DNA from: Euptelea pleiosperma
Taxonomy: Eukaryota; Streptophyta; Magnoliopsida; Ranunculales; Eupteleaceae
Direction: 5' to 3'
Assembly (NCBI GenBank): GCA_035048495.1
Contig: CM068548.1
Location: 10,219,464-10,283,463, forward strand
Length of the DNA: 64,000 bases
In this document: positions 1 to 13,200 of the stretch, piece by piece
Layout: each line of letters begins with the position of its first letter
Position numbering within the stretch: the stretch's first letter is position 1
The notes under the pieces: model-generated
Database searches by the model: none
What the model was told of the DNA's origin: nothing
What the model saw: the letters and a program-made list of their open reading frames with translations, nothing else
Translations under genes and position numbers: made by a program

Positions 1-799
1 AAATTTGGAAAAGATTCTGTAAGCTAATTTGCTTACAAGAAGGTTTGCAATTGACCCAAACACAATCACCTAGAATTGACCCAAGTAAGAATCCACTAGG
101 AAAGCCCTAGAATAGCTAAGAAATTCGAACAAACCAACCATAATAACATAATGCTCGTTCCAGATGTGGGCTTTCAGTTAGTAAACCCACCGCTCGGTTC
201 TTGTTCCCATTTCGATGACGGGATGAATAAGTTGATGAGGTGGGTTTCATTGAAGGCAATGAACAAGTTCTTCTCCCTCCAAACACTCTTCGTCCATGAA
301 AATCTGTCTGTATCTGTACTTCGCACCACAATACAAAACGCTCAATCTCCACTGTAAAAAAAAAATAATGAAGAACAGAATAAGAAATCCAAAAATAATT
401 TAGTTGAAGAGAATCCAAGAGGGTATTATGGTGATGAACCTTCTGATACGACTAATTAGGAAATGGATGGAGTCAACGGTGGTTCATCGATGAGGTTTGG
501 AGCTAGCGAACAGTCTTTTTACTAAAGGGTAAAATAGTCTTTTTATGGAAATAGTGACGGTGCACTGTGAGTTGACAACGTCCAGACTAGGTCAAGGGGG
601 TATTGCAACCGTTCCAAACTTCAGGGGGGTGATACAAAATACTTTTGAATGTCAGGGGGGTAATACTAAATTTCGCAAAAAAAAAAATCGAGCCAGATTT
701 GGGTGGATCGAAACTCGGGGTCGGACTGGGTTTTACCTGAAAAATTGTTCCGGTTTTTGGGGCTTTGAGCCAGAATATAGAACCCTCCCGTGCACCGAC
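1..799. other. LPXA upstream flank, no gene
   Basis: No exon or RNA gene is recognised here. At about 590-675 there are spaced G-runs (ggggg followed by tat or taat) and a phrase, taatactaaatttcgc, that resembles the G-rich terminal arm of the Mutator-type element at 24823-25704. I read it as one half of a decayed terminal inverted repeat. Short reading frames across it show no family resemblance. Confidence 0.4.
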
Positions 800-810
800 T
801 CCTACTACTA

Positions 811-1190
811 GAAAACCTTTGCCAACAGCCACGGTGTGAGGGAAGCCGATCACAGCCCACAATACGAGCCATGTGGCCACTCTTTGTGGACGCTGACCGT
901 ATGGATGTTTGGCCAATCACTAGGTGGACCTACAAACCAAAAATAAACCTGATCAGTAATTTCTAAGCGTTGAATTGAAGTTATTTTAAAGGGTAGATTT
1001 TAACCGTAGGAATTTGAGCATTTTGAGCGTTATTTGGGTACAAAGAACCAAAGGTTATAAATCACTAATCAGGCTGATTTTTGGTTTGCAAGTCCACCGT
1101 GGGACTGGCCAAACATCTATACGGTCAGCGTCCACTAAGAGTGTGCCACGTGGCTCTTACTGTGGGCCGTGATCCGCTTCTTTGAAACCC
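811..1190. mobile_element. Foldback MITE, copy 1 (next to LPXA)
   Basis: The left arm (about 828-950) returns as its reverse complement in the right arm (about 1065-1175). Shared phrases include the 'gtatggatgtttggcc' / 'ggccaaacatctata' pair and the 'gatcac.gcccac' ends. The sequence tcctactacta flanks it on both sides (800-810 and 1191-1201) and is a good candidate target duplication. Related copies lie at 39325-39716 and 60576-60953, with partial ones near 49075-49200 and 61100-61190. It carries no coding sequence. The right arm ends about 40 bp before the LPXA start codon, so it forms part of that promoter or 5' UTR. Confidence 0.8.
1145..1154. promoter_or_regulatory. Palindromic G-box (GCCACGTGGC) in MITE copy 1
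   Basis: A perfect 10-bp palindrome with a CACGTG core lies 78 bp upstream of the LPXA ATG, inside the right arm of the foldback MITE. CACGTG is the known site of plant bZIP and bHLH factors. That it acts on LPXA is inference. Confidence 0.45.
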
Positions 1191-1231
1191 TCCTACTACT
1201 ACTATCCGTTCTTCTTTGAAACCCTGGCGCT

Positions 1232-4200
1232 ATGTTTGCACTCCTTAACAAATCCTTCTCCACAACTGTACTACGGACACTTACCCTGGAACGATTCACC
1301 AGAACACTTAGCTGTAATACTAATAACCCTCTCTCTCTCTTTCACACACACAAACACGTCTTCTTATTCAGTTCTCGTGTTAAATTTACAGATGTTGGGG
1401 ACGCGAAGAAATTCGAAATCTCATCTGAAACAAAGCCTAGTTTCATCCACCCGACTGCAATCGTTCATCCGAATGCCGTTATTGGTCAGGTACTCTCACT
1501 CTCACACACACACGCGGGGGGGTGTCTTTACTCTTAATGATTAATTTAACCATGATTGGATTTTAGTGTTAAATATTGATGATATTTGATCTGGGTTTTC
1601 GACAAGTTTGTTTTAGAATCTACCCATTGGTTTTTATTTACTCTGTTCTTAAAAATTCTAGTGTTAATCACCACATTTCAAGTCTTTAGACTACAAAAAG
1701 TGATCCTTTCGCATTTGGGTGTCACCATGGATGGGCTAAACGCATCATTTTGGGTGTTAGATTTGTTACCGTTGGTCAAATTTGGTAAGAAGTTTTAAAT
1801 TGCCCGATGAAAGTGTATCCCAGGATAACGCTTTGAAAGGTAACTCCTTTTATTTTTGGGAGTTCACTTGTGCTGGGTTTTGTTTGAAAAAGCATTCAAC
1901 ATGCTTATGGCAGCCAGTGCCTTGCTACTTAAACCTTGTTACAAAGGCCACTGAGAGGTTTAACACTACCCTTGTGTTAGTTAATGGAATACTATGGCCT
2001 GTTTCTTTATGTTGGTAATAATTTTTTTGCATTTGGGAAATGATCCCTTCGCTCAAGTGAGAGAATCTAACATTAACATACCATACTCAACCTTGTATTG
2101 GTCCACTTCCCCTCTGCTTCTTTATGACCAAATAGATTAATTATCTTGCATTTAAAGATTTTGATTATGTTTATTGACTGGAAGAGTTTAGCTGCGAAAA
2201 TTGTTATGACCCAAAAGTATTCATGCTCTCATAAGCCGCATGAGTATATAAACATTATGATCATTTATCTACTGCATTGAGCAAATGTTCTCCTACCAGG
2301 TTCACTGTTTGTCAATAAATTCATTAGTTTCCAGCTTGTGGTCTGAAATCCTTTTCATCCAATGAGGATTAAAAACTTACCTATCCAAAAGCATACTTTT
2401 TATGCATCTAACACCTCATTTATGTGACTCTGCTTCTCTTCAGTTGCTTAATTGGGGTAGAATGTTATCTTGATAGGAAAATGTGAGCATATTTTTTTTT
2501 GAAATGCTGAACTTTTGTTGAACAGGATTGTCGCACTCTTTACATTTTCTGATCTATAGATGGCAGTAACACGGGTTTTGGTTTGTAGGGTGTTTCAATC
2601 GGTCCTTTTTGTACAGTTGGGTCTTCTGCAAAACTTGGTAATGCTTGTCAATTATATCCAGGAAGCCATATTTTTGGAGATACAGAGTTGGGGGAGCATT
2701 GCATTGTAATGACGTGAGTTTAGAATCTTGCATTCAGTTCTTGTACTTCCATGTCTGGGTTATATCTATACAAGGATTTCATATATTGAAGATATGTGTT
2801 TTTCAAGGACTCTCACCTTAACAAGTTGTTAGTTTTCTGGTAAAAAGTCATCAAGCACCTCGCATGGTGTTGGATGTACTTATATTTTCTTCTTATTGCT
2901 GTTCTTGAAGTAATGATTTGTCTGTGAAACTTTGTCAGGCAGTGGTGCCATTGTTGGGGAAGATCTTCCAGGGCGTACACTCCTTGGATGCAATAACCTT
3001 ATAGGACATCACGCAGTGGTTGGAGTGAAATGCCAAGATATGAAATACAAGGTTCCTGTTTTTCTATGCTCATAGAATTCATGCCATGTTGGATTGATAG
3101 GTTTAGTCCATCGACTATTAATACATCTATTTTCGGCACTTAGTAGATATATATCGATTTTTCATTTGATCTTGCCTTGTGCCCACGTTGTTTGCATTGT
3201 GAGGCAGTTTCTTTTCATTGATGCTCCCTTCTCTTAATTGCTTGCACGGTATAATTTTATGTTAGGACCTGGACTATTCCTTATTCTCATTCCTCTCCTC
3301 CATAATACTTATATGTGTGCCAATGCTAAAGGATGGTTGTCCAGATTTTCGAAACTTTACTACTTTTATGTACTGGTGAGTTTACTCTATCTCTTCAAAG
3401 TGCAAGAAATAAGACGTTATCTTTAAATCTAGCACCGGAGCCAAATCTTGGCCTATGTTTTCTGCTTGCAAGGAAGTGGCTCTCTGATGGGTGTCAGTTC
3501 CATATAAGGGCATCTATCTTTCCTTGCCGTACCCTTGTATGCGAATAATACTATTATAATTCAATTTGCCTCAAATCCAATTTTCCAATTAAGCACATAA
3601 AGGTGGATCTCCATTTGATTTGGGGAAAATTTAAATTGGTCATTCCTTGCTGTGTGTGTTATCTAAAATGTAGCTTGCTAATATTTTAAACTGGGTAATG
3701 AGTCCATGAGTCATCAGTTTTTCACCAGCAAATTGTCTTGTAAGCCTGGTTTTGGAGAACCAATGCATACCTATTGGTGTCAAGGACTCGAGGGTAGTTA
3801 TACACTTCTCTTTGTCACATACATTTGGTATCTTTCTTTCCTTCTGCAATTTTTAGCTTATTCTCGAAGGTTGAGAATGTCCTTTAGGCCCACGTTTAGT
3901 TATGTTTGTAAGGATTTATAATGAATTATTGTCTACACTAGGACTGAAAGTATCAAAGAGTATAAGTTTTCTATCCGATTGTAATTCTTACAACTCAAGT
4001 GGTTTGTCGTGTCCCTGAGATTACTTGTTTAACTTGAGCAAGTTTTAGGGTTTACACTCATTTTGCTTGATTGAAGCCCTATGACTCTGCTAATGGGCAA
4101 ACCTCTCTCTCTCTCTCTTACACAGACACACACATGTTTCCTGATTGATGCTCTTTGACTCAGCTAATGGGAAACACCATTGGATTGTTGAACACAACAA

Positions 4201-7200
4201 TGAGCAGAAAGTTTATCAAATGCTGCTGTGCATCGTGTTTCTCCACAACAGTGATGAAGCAAAGTGCTAAAGTCTCTTGATAACAAATAACCAATGATAA
4301 AAAGAACTATCATATTATCATTTCCTAGTTCTCTCTATATTGTACAGGCACACTCTTACAGTCCATACAGTCTTTGGTACCTATTATGATGCGGGTACAT
4401 TTTACTACGATAGTCCATGCTCACCAAATCTGTGCCTGGTCTAGTGAGTGGACCCCACGAAGATTTATTAGAATTTAATAAGGATTTTATAATTAGATTT
4501 TGTTTCTAATTAGGAATTTTGAGATTGATTTAGTAGTTGACTTGTATTAGGAATTAGGAAAGTTTGATTAGGGAGTCTTATAAAAGGTGATGTACCATTT
4601 GATTTTAGAAATGGCGGAATGAATGAAAAAAATTAGAAATCTCTTTCTTTGGTGCGAAGCCAAGCTATTTCGGTGCGAAGCTGAAGGTGTTCATTCAAAT
4701 CGTAGAACAGTACTCCCGTTCTACGTCAAATTTGGTTAGAGCAAGTTCGATTTTAGAAATGGCGGAATGAATAAAAAAAATTAGAAATCTCTTTCCTTGG
4801 TGCGAAGCCAAGCTATTTCGGTGCGAAGCTGAAGGTGTTCATTCAAATCACAGAACAGTACTCCCGTTCTTCGTCAAATTTGGTTGGAGCAAGTTCGAAA
4901 TTCCTGATTGTGTTTCGGAAAGATGTCTCAGATTGGTTTGCGATCTTTGGCAGCCGCGTTAGCTAAACTAAACGACTAGATAAATCGTTTTAATAGAAAA
5001 CCGGAGCAGTCGATCAATGCCCATAATAAGAAGATTAATGAGGCAAAGGCCTGAGTGAAGTCATGGATGAACATATCAAGAGATCTGTGGAACCTTCGCA
5101 ACTTCGGATCTAGGGCTATCTTTTGGTGAAGGAGTTAGTGGTTCTACTGAACTTCTTGATGTTGCTACTGGTATAGAGGAAAGCGACAAGAGATGAGGCT
5201 GACAAAATTGGTAAAATAAGTCTCGTTGCTATTCGAAAGGATCTGATAGATGATGAGAAACAAGGAGAGGTGACAATAGATCTTTATGCTGCTTTGAGCA
5301 TGGAAAGCGAAGTCATTGCAGGACGTTTGACCGAGCTCTAAATAACCATGTTGTAGGTTTGCTCAGTGATCTTCTCTCTGTTGATGATTGGTATCATGCA
5401 CACATACTATTTGATTGCCCCTCCTTGCTTAGTCTAGTGGTGCATATTCAGATTTTTGAGGGCTTGTTTAGATCATTGAAAACTCAATCTCTTCATGATA
5501 ATGTTTGTCAAACACATCTTCACAGCTTCAGTTCTTCCTCTGGATTTGGTTCTAATGCCTTGGAAGCAACTGATACATCATCGATCCAGAGATCTTTTGT
5601 TGATCTTCCCAAAGAAATTTTCCAGATGCTTGTTTTTGTTGGACACTATCACTATCATGATGTACTACTGTAGAAGGGTGTGTACGATCCAAAGAAGCTC
5701 TTTTATGTCGCAACTTTAAACCCTACTTCTCTCGTTGAGGTTGAAGCCAACCTCTCTTTTTTGGCTCTTCACTTAAACCCCAGCCTCTTATTTGGTTTAG
5801 TGGGCTTAACTCAAGTTCAGCCCAAAGCCCACCTTGCAATACCTTATTATAGTCCAACCCACAAGCCCCACTTTAGACCCAACCCGTATACCCGACCCAT
5901 GACCCGACTCATATACTCGATCAGTATACCCAGTTCAAAAAAAAAAAACCTGATGGAACTCCACATTCTGCCGTAACTTGTGTTTTGGGACCTGGGAGTT
6001 CAGATTGGCCTTCGACCAATTTGGGAGAAATTTTATGAAGAGGCACATGCTGTAATGTATGTAATCGATGATGCTTGTCCATCACAATTCGAAGATTTAA
6101 AATTTGCATTGGAAAGGTACTTGCATGAGGATTTACAAGGGACCCCTCCTCTGATTCTATTCAATAAGCAAGATCATGCTGGAGCTGTTTCTGCAAAAGA
6201 ACTTGCTAAATATTTGGATCTCGAACAGTAAGATGAAAGAGGTGGGTCAGCATATACATAAGAAGCAGCAGATGGTTCCAAAACAGATGATGCACTTGCA
6301 GCAGATTGCCCAATCATGAGTCACTCATCATGAGAGAAATGTTGGTTTGCAGCAATGCCTGGTTCATGGATTGTCTTTGAAACCTTGGAGGCAGGATCCT
6401 GAGATGAATGCAAATCATATTGTGATTATGATGTGTTAGGTGCAACCGCATTAAGTGGAGAGTAATAAGTTTCAGTTGACGCAAGGGATGTGCTGGAAGC
6501 TTTGCCGTGCGGTCTACCCATCTACACAATGTCAGCCATTGACAACAGTCATGATACTGAAACTGCAGGATAGCCTCAAAAGGGGAAGTTGAATCAAAAA
6601 GCAATTGAGAGAATGGGGAGAGAACATACTCCTCTTGTTCAAAGTGGAACACAACCAGTTTGGCGTCGAGAGTCTACGCGTCACATCCAAGTCCGACGAT
6701 TGGGAGCACTATGCCAAGTGGATCGTTTGCATTTGAATTCGAGGTTGAATTCTTTTCAACTAGGAGGGTTTGATGCAGGAGCATTTTACTACAATAGTCC
6801 ACGCAACACCGAATCTGTGCTTAGTCCAGCAAGTGGACCCCACAAAGATTTATTAGAATATAATTAGGATTTTATAATTAGATTTTGTTTCTAATTAAGA
6901 ATTTTGAGATTGATTTAGTAGTTCATTTTTATTAGGAATTTCTTATTTTAGTTTGCTTAAAATTAGGAAAGTTCAATTAGATTAGAATTAGAAAAGTTTT
7001 GAGTAGGGAGTCTTATAAAAAGTGATGTACCTTTTGATTTTAGGAATGTCGAAATGAATGAAAAAAATTAGAAATCTCTTTCCTTGCTGTGAAACCAAAC
7101 TCTCTTGGTGTGAAGCCAGTTGAATTCCTTAAATGAGATTAGGGTTAGGAGTTAGGGTTTCCAATATGAAGAGAGAGAGAAGAGAGAGAATTAGATGTCT

Positions 7201-10200
7201 TGTGTTAATTCAATGACCCCATAAATCTTATTTATGGAAAAGGGTTACATAAAAAAAGGACAAGTATACCCCTCATAAGAGGTATTTACAGAACTACAAG
7301 ATAAATACGTATTTTTACGTATCTAATAATACTCCCCCTCAAGTTGGCGCATAGATATCTTTCATACCCAACTTGCATAAACATCTATGAAGTTGCCAAC
7401 TGGGAACTCCTTTAGTGAAGATATCTGCTACTTACTTATCTGTCTTCACAAAGAGGGTACAAAGCTCCCTAGATACAATCTTCTCCCGAATGAAGTGGCG
7501 ATCCACTTCAATATGCTTGGCCTGATCATGTTGCACCGGATTGTGAGCAATGCTGATAGCCACCTTGTTGTCACAATACAAGCTCATGGGTCCCAAAACT
7601 GGAAAGCCAAGTTCAGCCACCAACATCTTCAGCCAAAGTATCTCACACAAGCCATTGCCCTAAATTCTGCCTCTGCACTGGATTTGGCAACTACTGGTTG
7701 CTTCTTGCTCCTCCAGGTAACTAGATTGCCTACCACAAAGGTGCAATAGCCTGAGGTAGATCTCCTGTCATCCTTGGCACCGGCCCAGTCTGCATCAGTA
7801 TATGACTCTACTCTCATGTGGCCATTCTTCTGAAAAAGGAGGCCTCGGCCAGGGGTAGACTTGAGGTATCTTAATATCCTGTGAGCTGCCTCTAAGTGAA
7901 TCTCCCTAGGAGAATGCATGTACTGACTGATAACACTGACTGCATAGGTAATGTCTAGACGAGTCAAGGAGAGGTAGATCAACCTTCCAACCAATCTCTG
8001 AAAGCTCCCCACATCCTGTAAAGGTATACTACTCGAGTCGGCCAACTGGTGATTCTGCTCTATGGGGGTCTCCATTGGCTTATCTCCCAGCTTGCCAGAG
8101 TCCTTCAATAGATCTAGGACATACTTTGTGAGATGAAGATTCCTTGGCTGAATCTTGCAACTTCTATGCCAAGAAAGTACTTGAGGAGTCCTAGATCTTT
8201 GGTCTCAAACTCGCATGCTAGATGATCCTTTAGCTTGATCACCTCCTCTGCATCATTCCCTGTCAGAATGACATCGTCAACATAGACGATGAGGGCCGTA
8301 GTGCTCTTCCCTAGGTGCTTCACAAATAGGGTGTGATCGGCTTGGCTTTGAGAATATCCCAGCTTCTTCACTGCTAGAGTGAACCTCTTAAACCAAGCTC
8401 TGGGGGATTGCTTAAGCCCATAGAGGGCTTTCCTTAGACGACACACCTTGCTGTTGTCCCCTGGGGGAGTGAACCCTAGAGGAGGTACCATATAGACCTC
8501 TTCATGCAAATCACCATGAAGGCACGCATTCTTCACATCCAGCTGATGCAAAGGCCATGCTTGGTTTGCTGCTACAGACAACAAAACCCTGATGGAGTTT
8601 ATCTTTGCCACAGGTGCAAAGGTCTCCACATAGTCAATTCCGTAGGTCTGAGTGTACCCTTTGGCAACTAGTCTGGCCTTTCACTTCTCTACTGACCCAT
8701 CGGCCATGTACTTCACTGTGAACACCCATCTGCATCCAACCGGCTTCTTGCCTCTTGGCAAGTCAACAAGCTCCCAAGTTTTGTTCTTATCCAGCGCCTT
8801 CATTTTTTCTACCATAGCAGCTTTCCATCTAGGGTGTGCTAACCCTTCTGCCACGGAAGATGGAGTGGGAATGGTGGAAACCGATGTGATAAAGGCTCTG
8901 TATGAAGGTGACAAGGCATCGTAGGAAACGAAGTTGCTCAAAGGATGTTGAGTACAACTTCTGATGCCTTTTCTAATCGCAATGGGAAGATCATAATCAT
9001 CAGTAGGCAAGGGAATGACAGGTATAGGGAGAGATGGAGGATTACCTGGATCCGAGGAGTGAACCACTGGTCCTGGATCAACTGTGACTGTCGCCCTTCT
9101 GCTATAGACTTTGAGCTCCTTCTGAGCTCCAAGAGCACTATCAATCACACTAGTAGTATGAGTGGGTGGAGGCCTCTCAAACTCTAAAGGAGGAGATAGG
9201 GATGTAGCAGGAAGAGGAACATTCCACCTCTCTTCATAACTATCCCCCTGAAGAGAGGTGGGAGAGAAAAAAGAAAGCTCCTCACGGAAGGTGACATCTA
9301 TGCATACAAACTTCTTCCCAGAGATGGATGGTAGCACTTGTACCCTTTATGGGTAGAGGAGTAACCGAGGAAGACGCACTTGAGTGCTTTGGGATCTAGT
9401 TTGGTGCGATGAGGACCAAGGATATGTACATAACATACACACCCAAAGATGCGAGGAGGAACAAAGAAAAGAGAAGAATCAGGGAAAAGAACCTGAAGAG
9501 GAGATTTAAATTGAGAACACGAGAGGGTATTCAGTTACTCCAGTAGGCTGTCAACACAACATCTGACCAATAGGTCTTGGGGACATGAGAGCCAATCAAA
9601 AGTGATCTAGCTATCTCAGTCAAATGTCGCATTTTACTCTCAGCTACACCATTCTGTTGAGGGGTGTAGCTATAAGAATTTTGATGACAAATCCTATGGT
9701 CAAGAAGGTAGTGTTGAAGGCCCCCAAACATATATTCTCCACCCTGGTCAGTACGAAGAACCTTGATGGAGATATCATACTTGGTTTGGATCATCTTATG
9801 AAAACCCTGAAAGATGAATGAGTTTCATCCTTGGTTTTCATGAGATAAACCCATGTACACCTAGTATGATCGTCAACAAAGGAAATGAAGTAGCGGAAGC
9901 CAAAGATAGAAGTAGTTGGGGAGGGACCCCATACATCAGAATGCACAATGTCAAAACAAGTAGAACTTCTATTACCTCTGAAAATAATTTGATCTACAAT
10001 GCTTGGAGAGCTCACATGTCTCACAGTGTAAAGCAGAAAAAAAAATAGAAGTAAACAAACTTGGAAATAAAAGTTTCAAATACTGAAAAGGGACATGCCC
10101 CAGACAAGCATACCAGTTCAAAACAACATTTATATTACTACTACTACTACTAGTAGAAGACTGTAGTGCTGTGGGCTCAGGAAGGTGTCCATCCAAAAAG

Positions 10201-13200
10201 TAAAGGCCATTAGCTTCATGTCCAGTACCAATCGCCCTCCTTGTCTCTAGGTCCTGAAAGACACAAGAAGTAGGAGAAAAAGTGACACTGCAGTTTAGGG
10301 TTTTAGTTAAAGCACTAACAAAAAGTAGGTTAGAAGTAAATCTGGGAACATGCAAAACAGATGAAAAAGGCAATTGGGGAGAGGGAATGATATTCCATTT
10401 TCCAGACACAGAAGATAAGGTGCCATCAGCTGTCTTCACCTTATCATGGCTAGAACAGATAATATAACTGGAAAATAAGGAAGACATGCCCGTCATGTGT
10501 TCTGAAGCCCCAGAATCAATGATCCAAGTGGGATTGTACGATGGAAGAGACACGTGATGAGCAGGTCTAGGGTTACCTAACTGGGCAAAGGAGGTGGACG
10601 ATGTGGCAGAAGGACCATCCAGCTACTGAAGCAATCGTCGAAGGCCTGCAAGCTCTGTGGCTGAGATACCACTAGTTGGAGAGATAGTCAGAGACTGTCC
10701 AGGAGGAGCTAAACTCGAAGTATCCACACTGGCAGTATGAGCACCAAAAGACCTTGGTTGGCTAGGGCGACCATGTAACTTCCAACATTTGGCACGCACA
10801 TGCCCTAACTTGCCACAGAAATCGCACTTGGGCCTCTCTCTAGTCAAGGACTTCCCAGACGAAGGTCCAGTAGGAACATATGATGGAGCTGAGATAGGAG
10901 TCGGATAAGAGGAGCCTCTCTGAGGCTGCTGTGACTGCTGAGGCTGATAAGCAGGAGAGGCAGCTAGCGCTGATCGCTCTAGAAGAGGATGCTCACTCTG
11001 AAGAGAGATCCGCCTACTCTCTTCACTCTAAAGATAGGCGTACACCTCACTGAGAGAGGGAAGATCTACCCTGCTACTCAAGATCTGAACACGAGCCAGC
11101 TCATAAGAAGGATAGAGGCCAGCAAGAAAATCAAACCCTTTTCTATATATCGACAAAAGGGTGCAATCTCTGTGGGATTGATAGGCTGATAGGAGTAATA
11201 ATGATCAAGCTCCTGCCACAAGGTACGAAGAGCACTATAGTACTGAGAAAGAGACTTCTCCCCTTGCCAGAAGTGGGAGATAGTCTGTTGCAGTTGAAAT
11301 GCTTGTCCGTCGTTCTGCTGCTGCGAATAGGTCTTCTCAGTGATCTCCCAAATCTCTTGCGTTGTGCGCACGAATAAGAAACTTACTGATATCAGGCTCC
11401 ATAGAGTTGAGGAGCCATGACATGATAGTAAGATCATCTGTCTGCCACTGTCGATAAGAGGGATCAGATCTGGGAGGCTCAACCGTATCTCCTATAATGT
11501 GGCCAAGTTTCCCACGGCCCCCAATGAACAACCGTATAGCCTGAGCCCAACGTAAGTAGTTCTTGGTGAGGTGATCTGCAAACTTGGGTTTTCATAGGCT
11601 AAGTGCTGCACTATAGGGCCTCCAACTCCACTGGAGGGAACTTCTGTGCTCACGTCTGACTCGGATGGAGAAATCAAGGAAGGTGGAGTAACCATGGGAG
11701 GTGGAGGATCTGCCATGAAGAATAATGGCCAAGAACAACTAATAATATGGGCGGAAGATCAGTTTTAGATCTAAAGATGACTAAAAACCAGCATCGAAGG
11801 TCAAGAAATCATCCAAATAGATCCTAATAGGCATGTAGGAACCAAAAAAATCTCATAAAATAATCAAGAAAACCCATACAACATCAGAAAGGGTGTATAA
11901 GAGGTTGGATTAAGGCGAAAAGCTAGATACAGGGGCAAAACGACTGCCACAGGCTAGCATACCACTGAAGAAAAGCTATTAGAGCTTTTAGGAAGTATTA
12001 GAGGAGGTTTGGAAACAGATTGGGGAAGTTTTAGGCCCAACCGACAGGCCAAAAACGCTAAAGACGTTACCTGCGGTAACAAAGGAGGGGTTTTTTCGAC
12101 CCAAAACCTTCAATACTCCATGGAATGGAGCAAGAATGGGTGCAATGGGTTTCTGATGGAAAAACGAACCAGATCCAAGCAAGAAATTAGGGTAAAAACC
12201 CTGTTCAATGACTCGAAATCCAGAAAAACGAAAAACAAGTCCCAAAAATTGCTTGAAGAAAAATCAGCAAAAAACTATGTAGATGTGCTCCAAAATCCGG
12301 CAAAAATCACCATTAATTCTAGGGGATCGAGATTTACCAAGAGTGAGAAGCTCAGAACAAACTGACCGTGCAGGTGTTGACGTCATCTGTACAGTCTGGT
12401 GACGTCAGCAGGTACAGAAAAAACTCCCGGTACCTTCTGTAGACGACAATCCTTCGGTGAGGCTCTGATACCAAGTTGAATTCCTTAGATGAGATTAGGG
12501 TTTCCAATATGAAGAGAGAGAGAAGAGAGATAATTAGACGGAGGAATTGGATGTCTTGTGTTAATTCACAATGACCCCATAAATCTTATTTATGGAAAAG
12601 GGTTACATAAAAAAAGGACAAGTATACCCCTCATAAGAGGTATTTACAGAACTACCCCTATACAAGATAAATACGTATTTCTACGTATCTGATAACAAAG
12701 CCAAGCTATTTTTGTGCGAAGCCAAAGGTGTTCTTTCAAATAGCAGAATGATACTCCCACCCTACGTCATATTCTTAACGCAATCTCCCGACCGGAGATG
12801 CAAAGGGTAGGAGAGGACTAAGGGAGCAAACTCAACCTTGTCTCTACAATAGATGAGAGAAACTCTCAACTCTACAATATCTTCAAAATATGCATAAACC
12901 TTTTCTCCCCTGAAGAAAGATATTTTGAACTCTTCCTAACTCTAGGTGAATCCACACTTTACCCAAAATTACAAAGATATCCCCTCTACTCCCAAAAGAC
13001 AATTAAGCCCTTGAGAAAAGCAAAAATATCCCTAAAGCACTAAGTTTTCAAGATAAGATAATTAAAATGAGGAATTTCCTCAAGTCAATCTACACTAGAC
13101 TCCCCCTCTTAAAAGAAAACTCGTCATCGACTTCTGCCTTAAATTGTAGTTTCATTGGGTGTTAATTCTTGATTTTGGTCAAATCATTCTTGCGTCTTCA

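Larger units (their letters stand above)
7119..12697 (-). mobile_element. Ty1/Copia LTR retrotransposon, degenerate
   Basis: The element is 5.6 kb with short LTRs (7119-7331 and 12475-12697). On the minus strand the LTR reads TGTTA...TTCAAC. Its PBS (12461-12473, tggtatcagagcc on the minus strand) matches initiator-Met tRNA. The polypurine tract is the complement of ctccccctcaag at 7332-7343. AAGCCA flanks both sides (7113-7118 and 12698-12703). Domain order on the minus strand is gag, zinc knuckle, protease, integrase, reverse transcriptase, RNase H, the Copia order. Several stops and frameshifts leave it non-autonomous. The two LTRs differ by a short indel near the U3 start and some substitutions, which suggests a moderately old insertion. 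Confidence 0.93.
4387..12769 (+). mobile_element. Non-autonomous LTR retroelement with captured gene fragment, split by Copia
   Basis: Direct repeats form the two ends: 4387-4728, and 6771-7118 continued at 12704-12769. Both start TGATGC and end TACGTCA. Downstream of the 5' LTR, tttggttagagcaagttcg resembles an initiator-Met tRNA primer binding site with two bases missing. Upstream of the 3' LTR is a purine run (aggagggtt). The flanks TATTA (4382-4386) and TATTC (12770-12774) are a near-perfect 5-bp target duplication. The interior (4729-6770) lacks gag and pol and contains an ARFRP1-like fragment. It therefore depends on another element's enzymes. It lies in LPXA intron 3, in the gene's orientation. 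Confidence 0.8.

Noticed and set aside
4920..5345. Possible gag-like or second captured coding fragment after the PBS
   Set aside because: Translations contain repeated stops and no motif I recognise; kept only as interior of the non-autonomous element.
12009..12365. Plus-strand open frame of 118 codons
   Set aside because: It lies in the leader between the Copia 5' LTR/PBS and gag, in antisense, with no domain.
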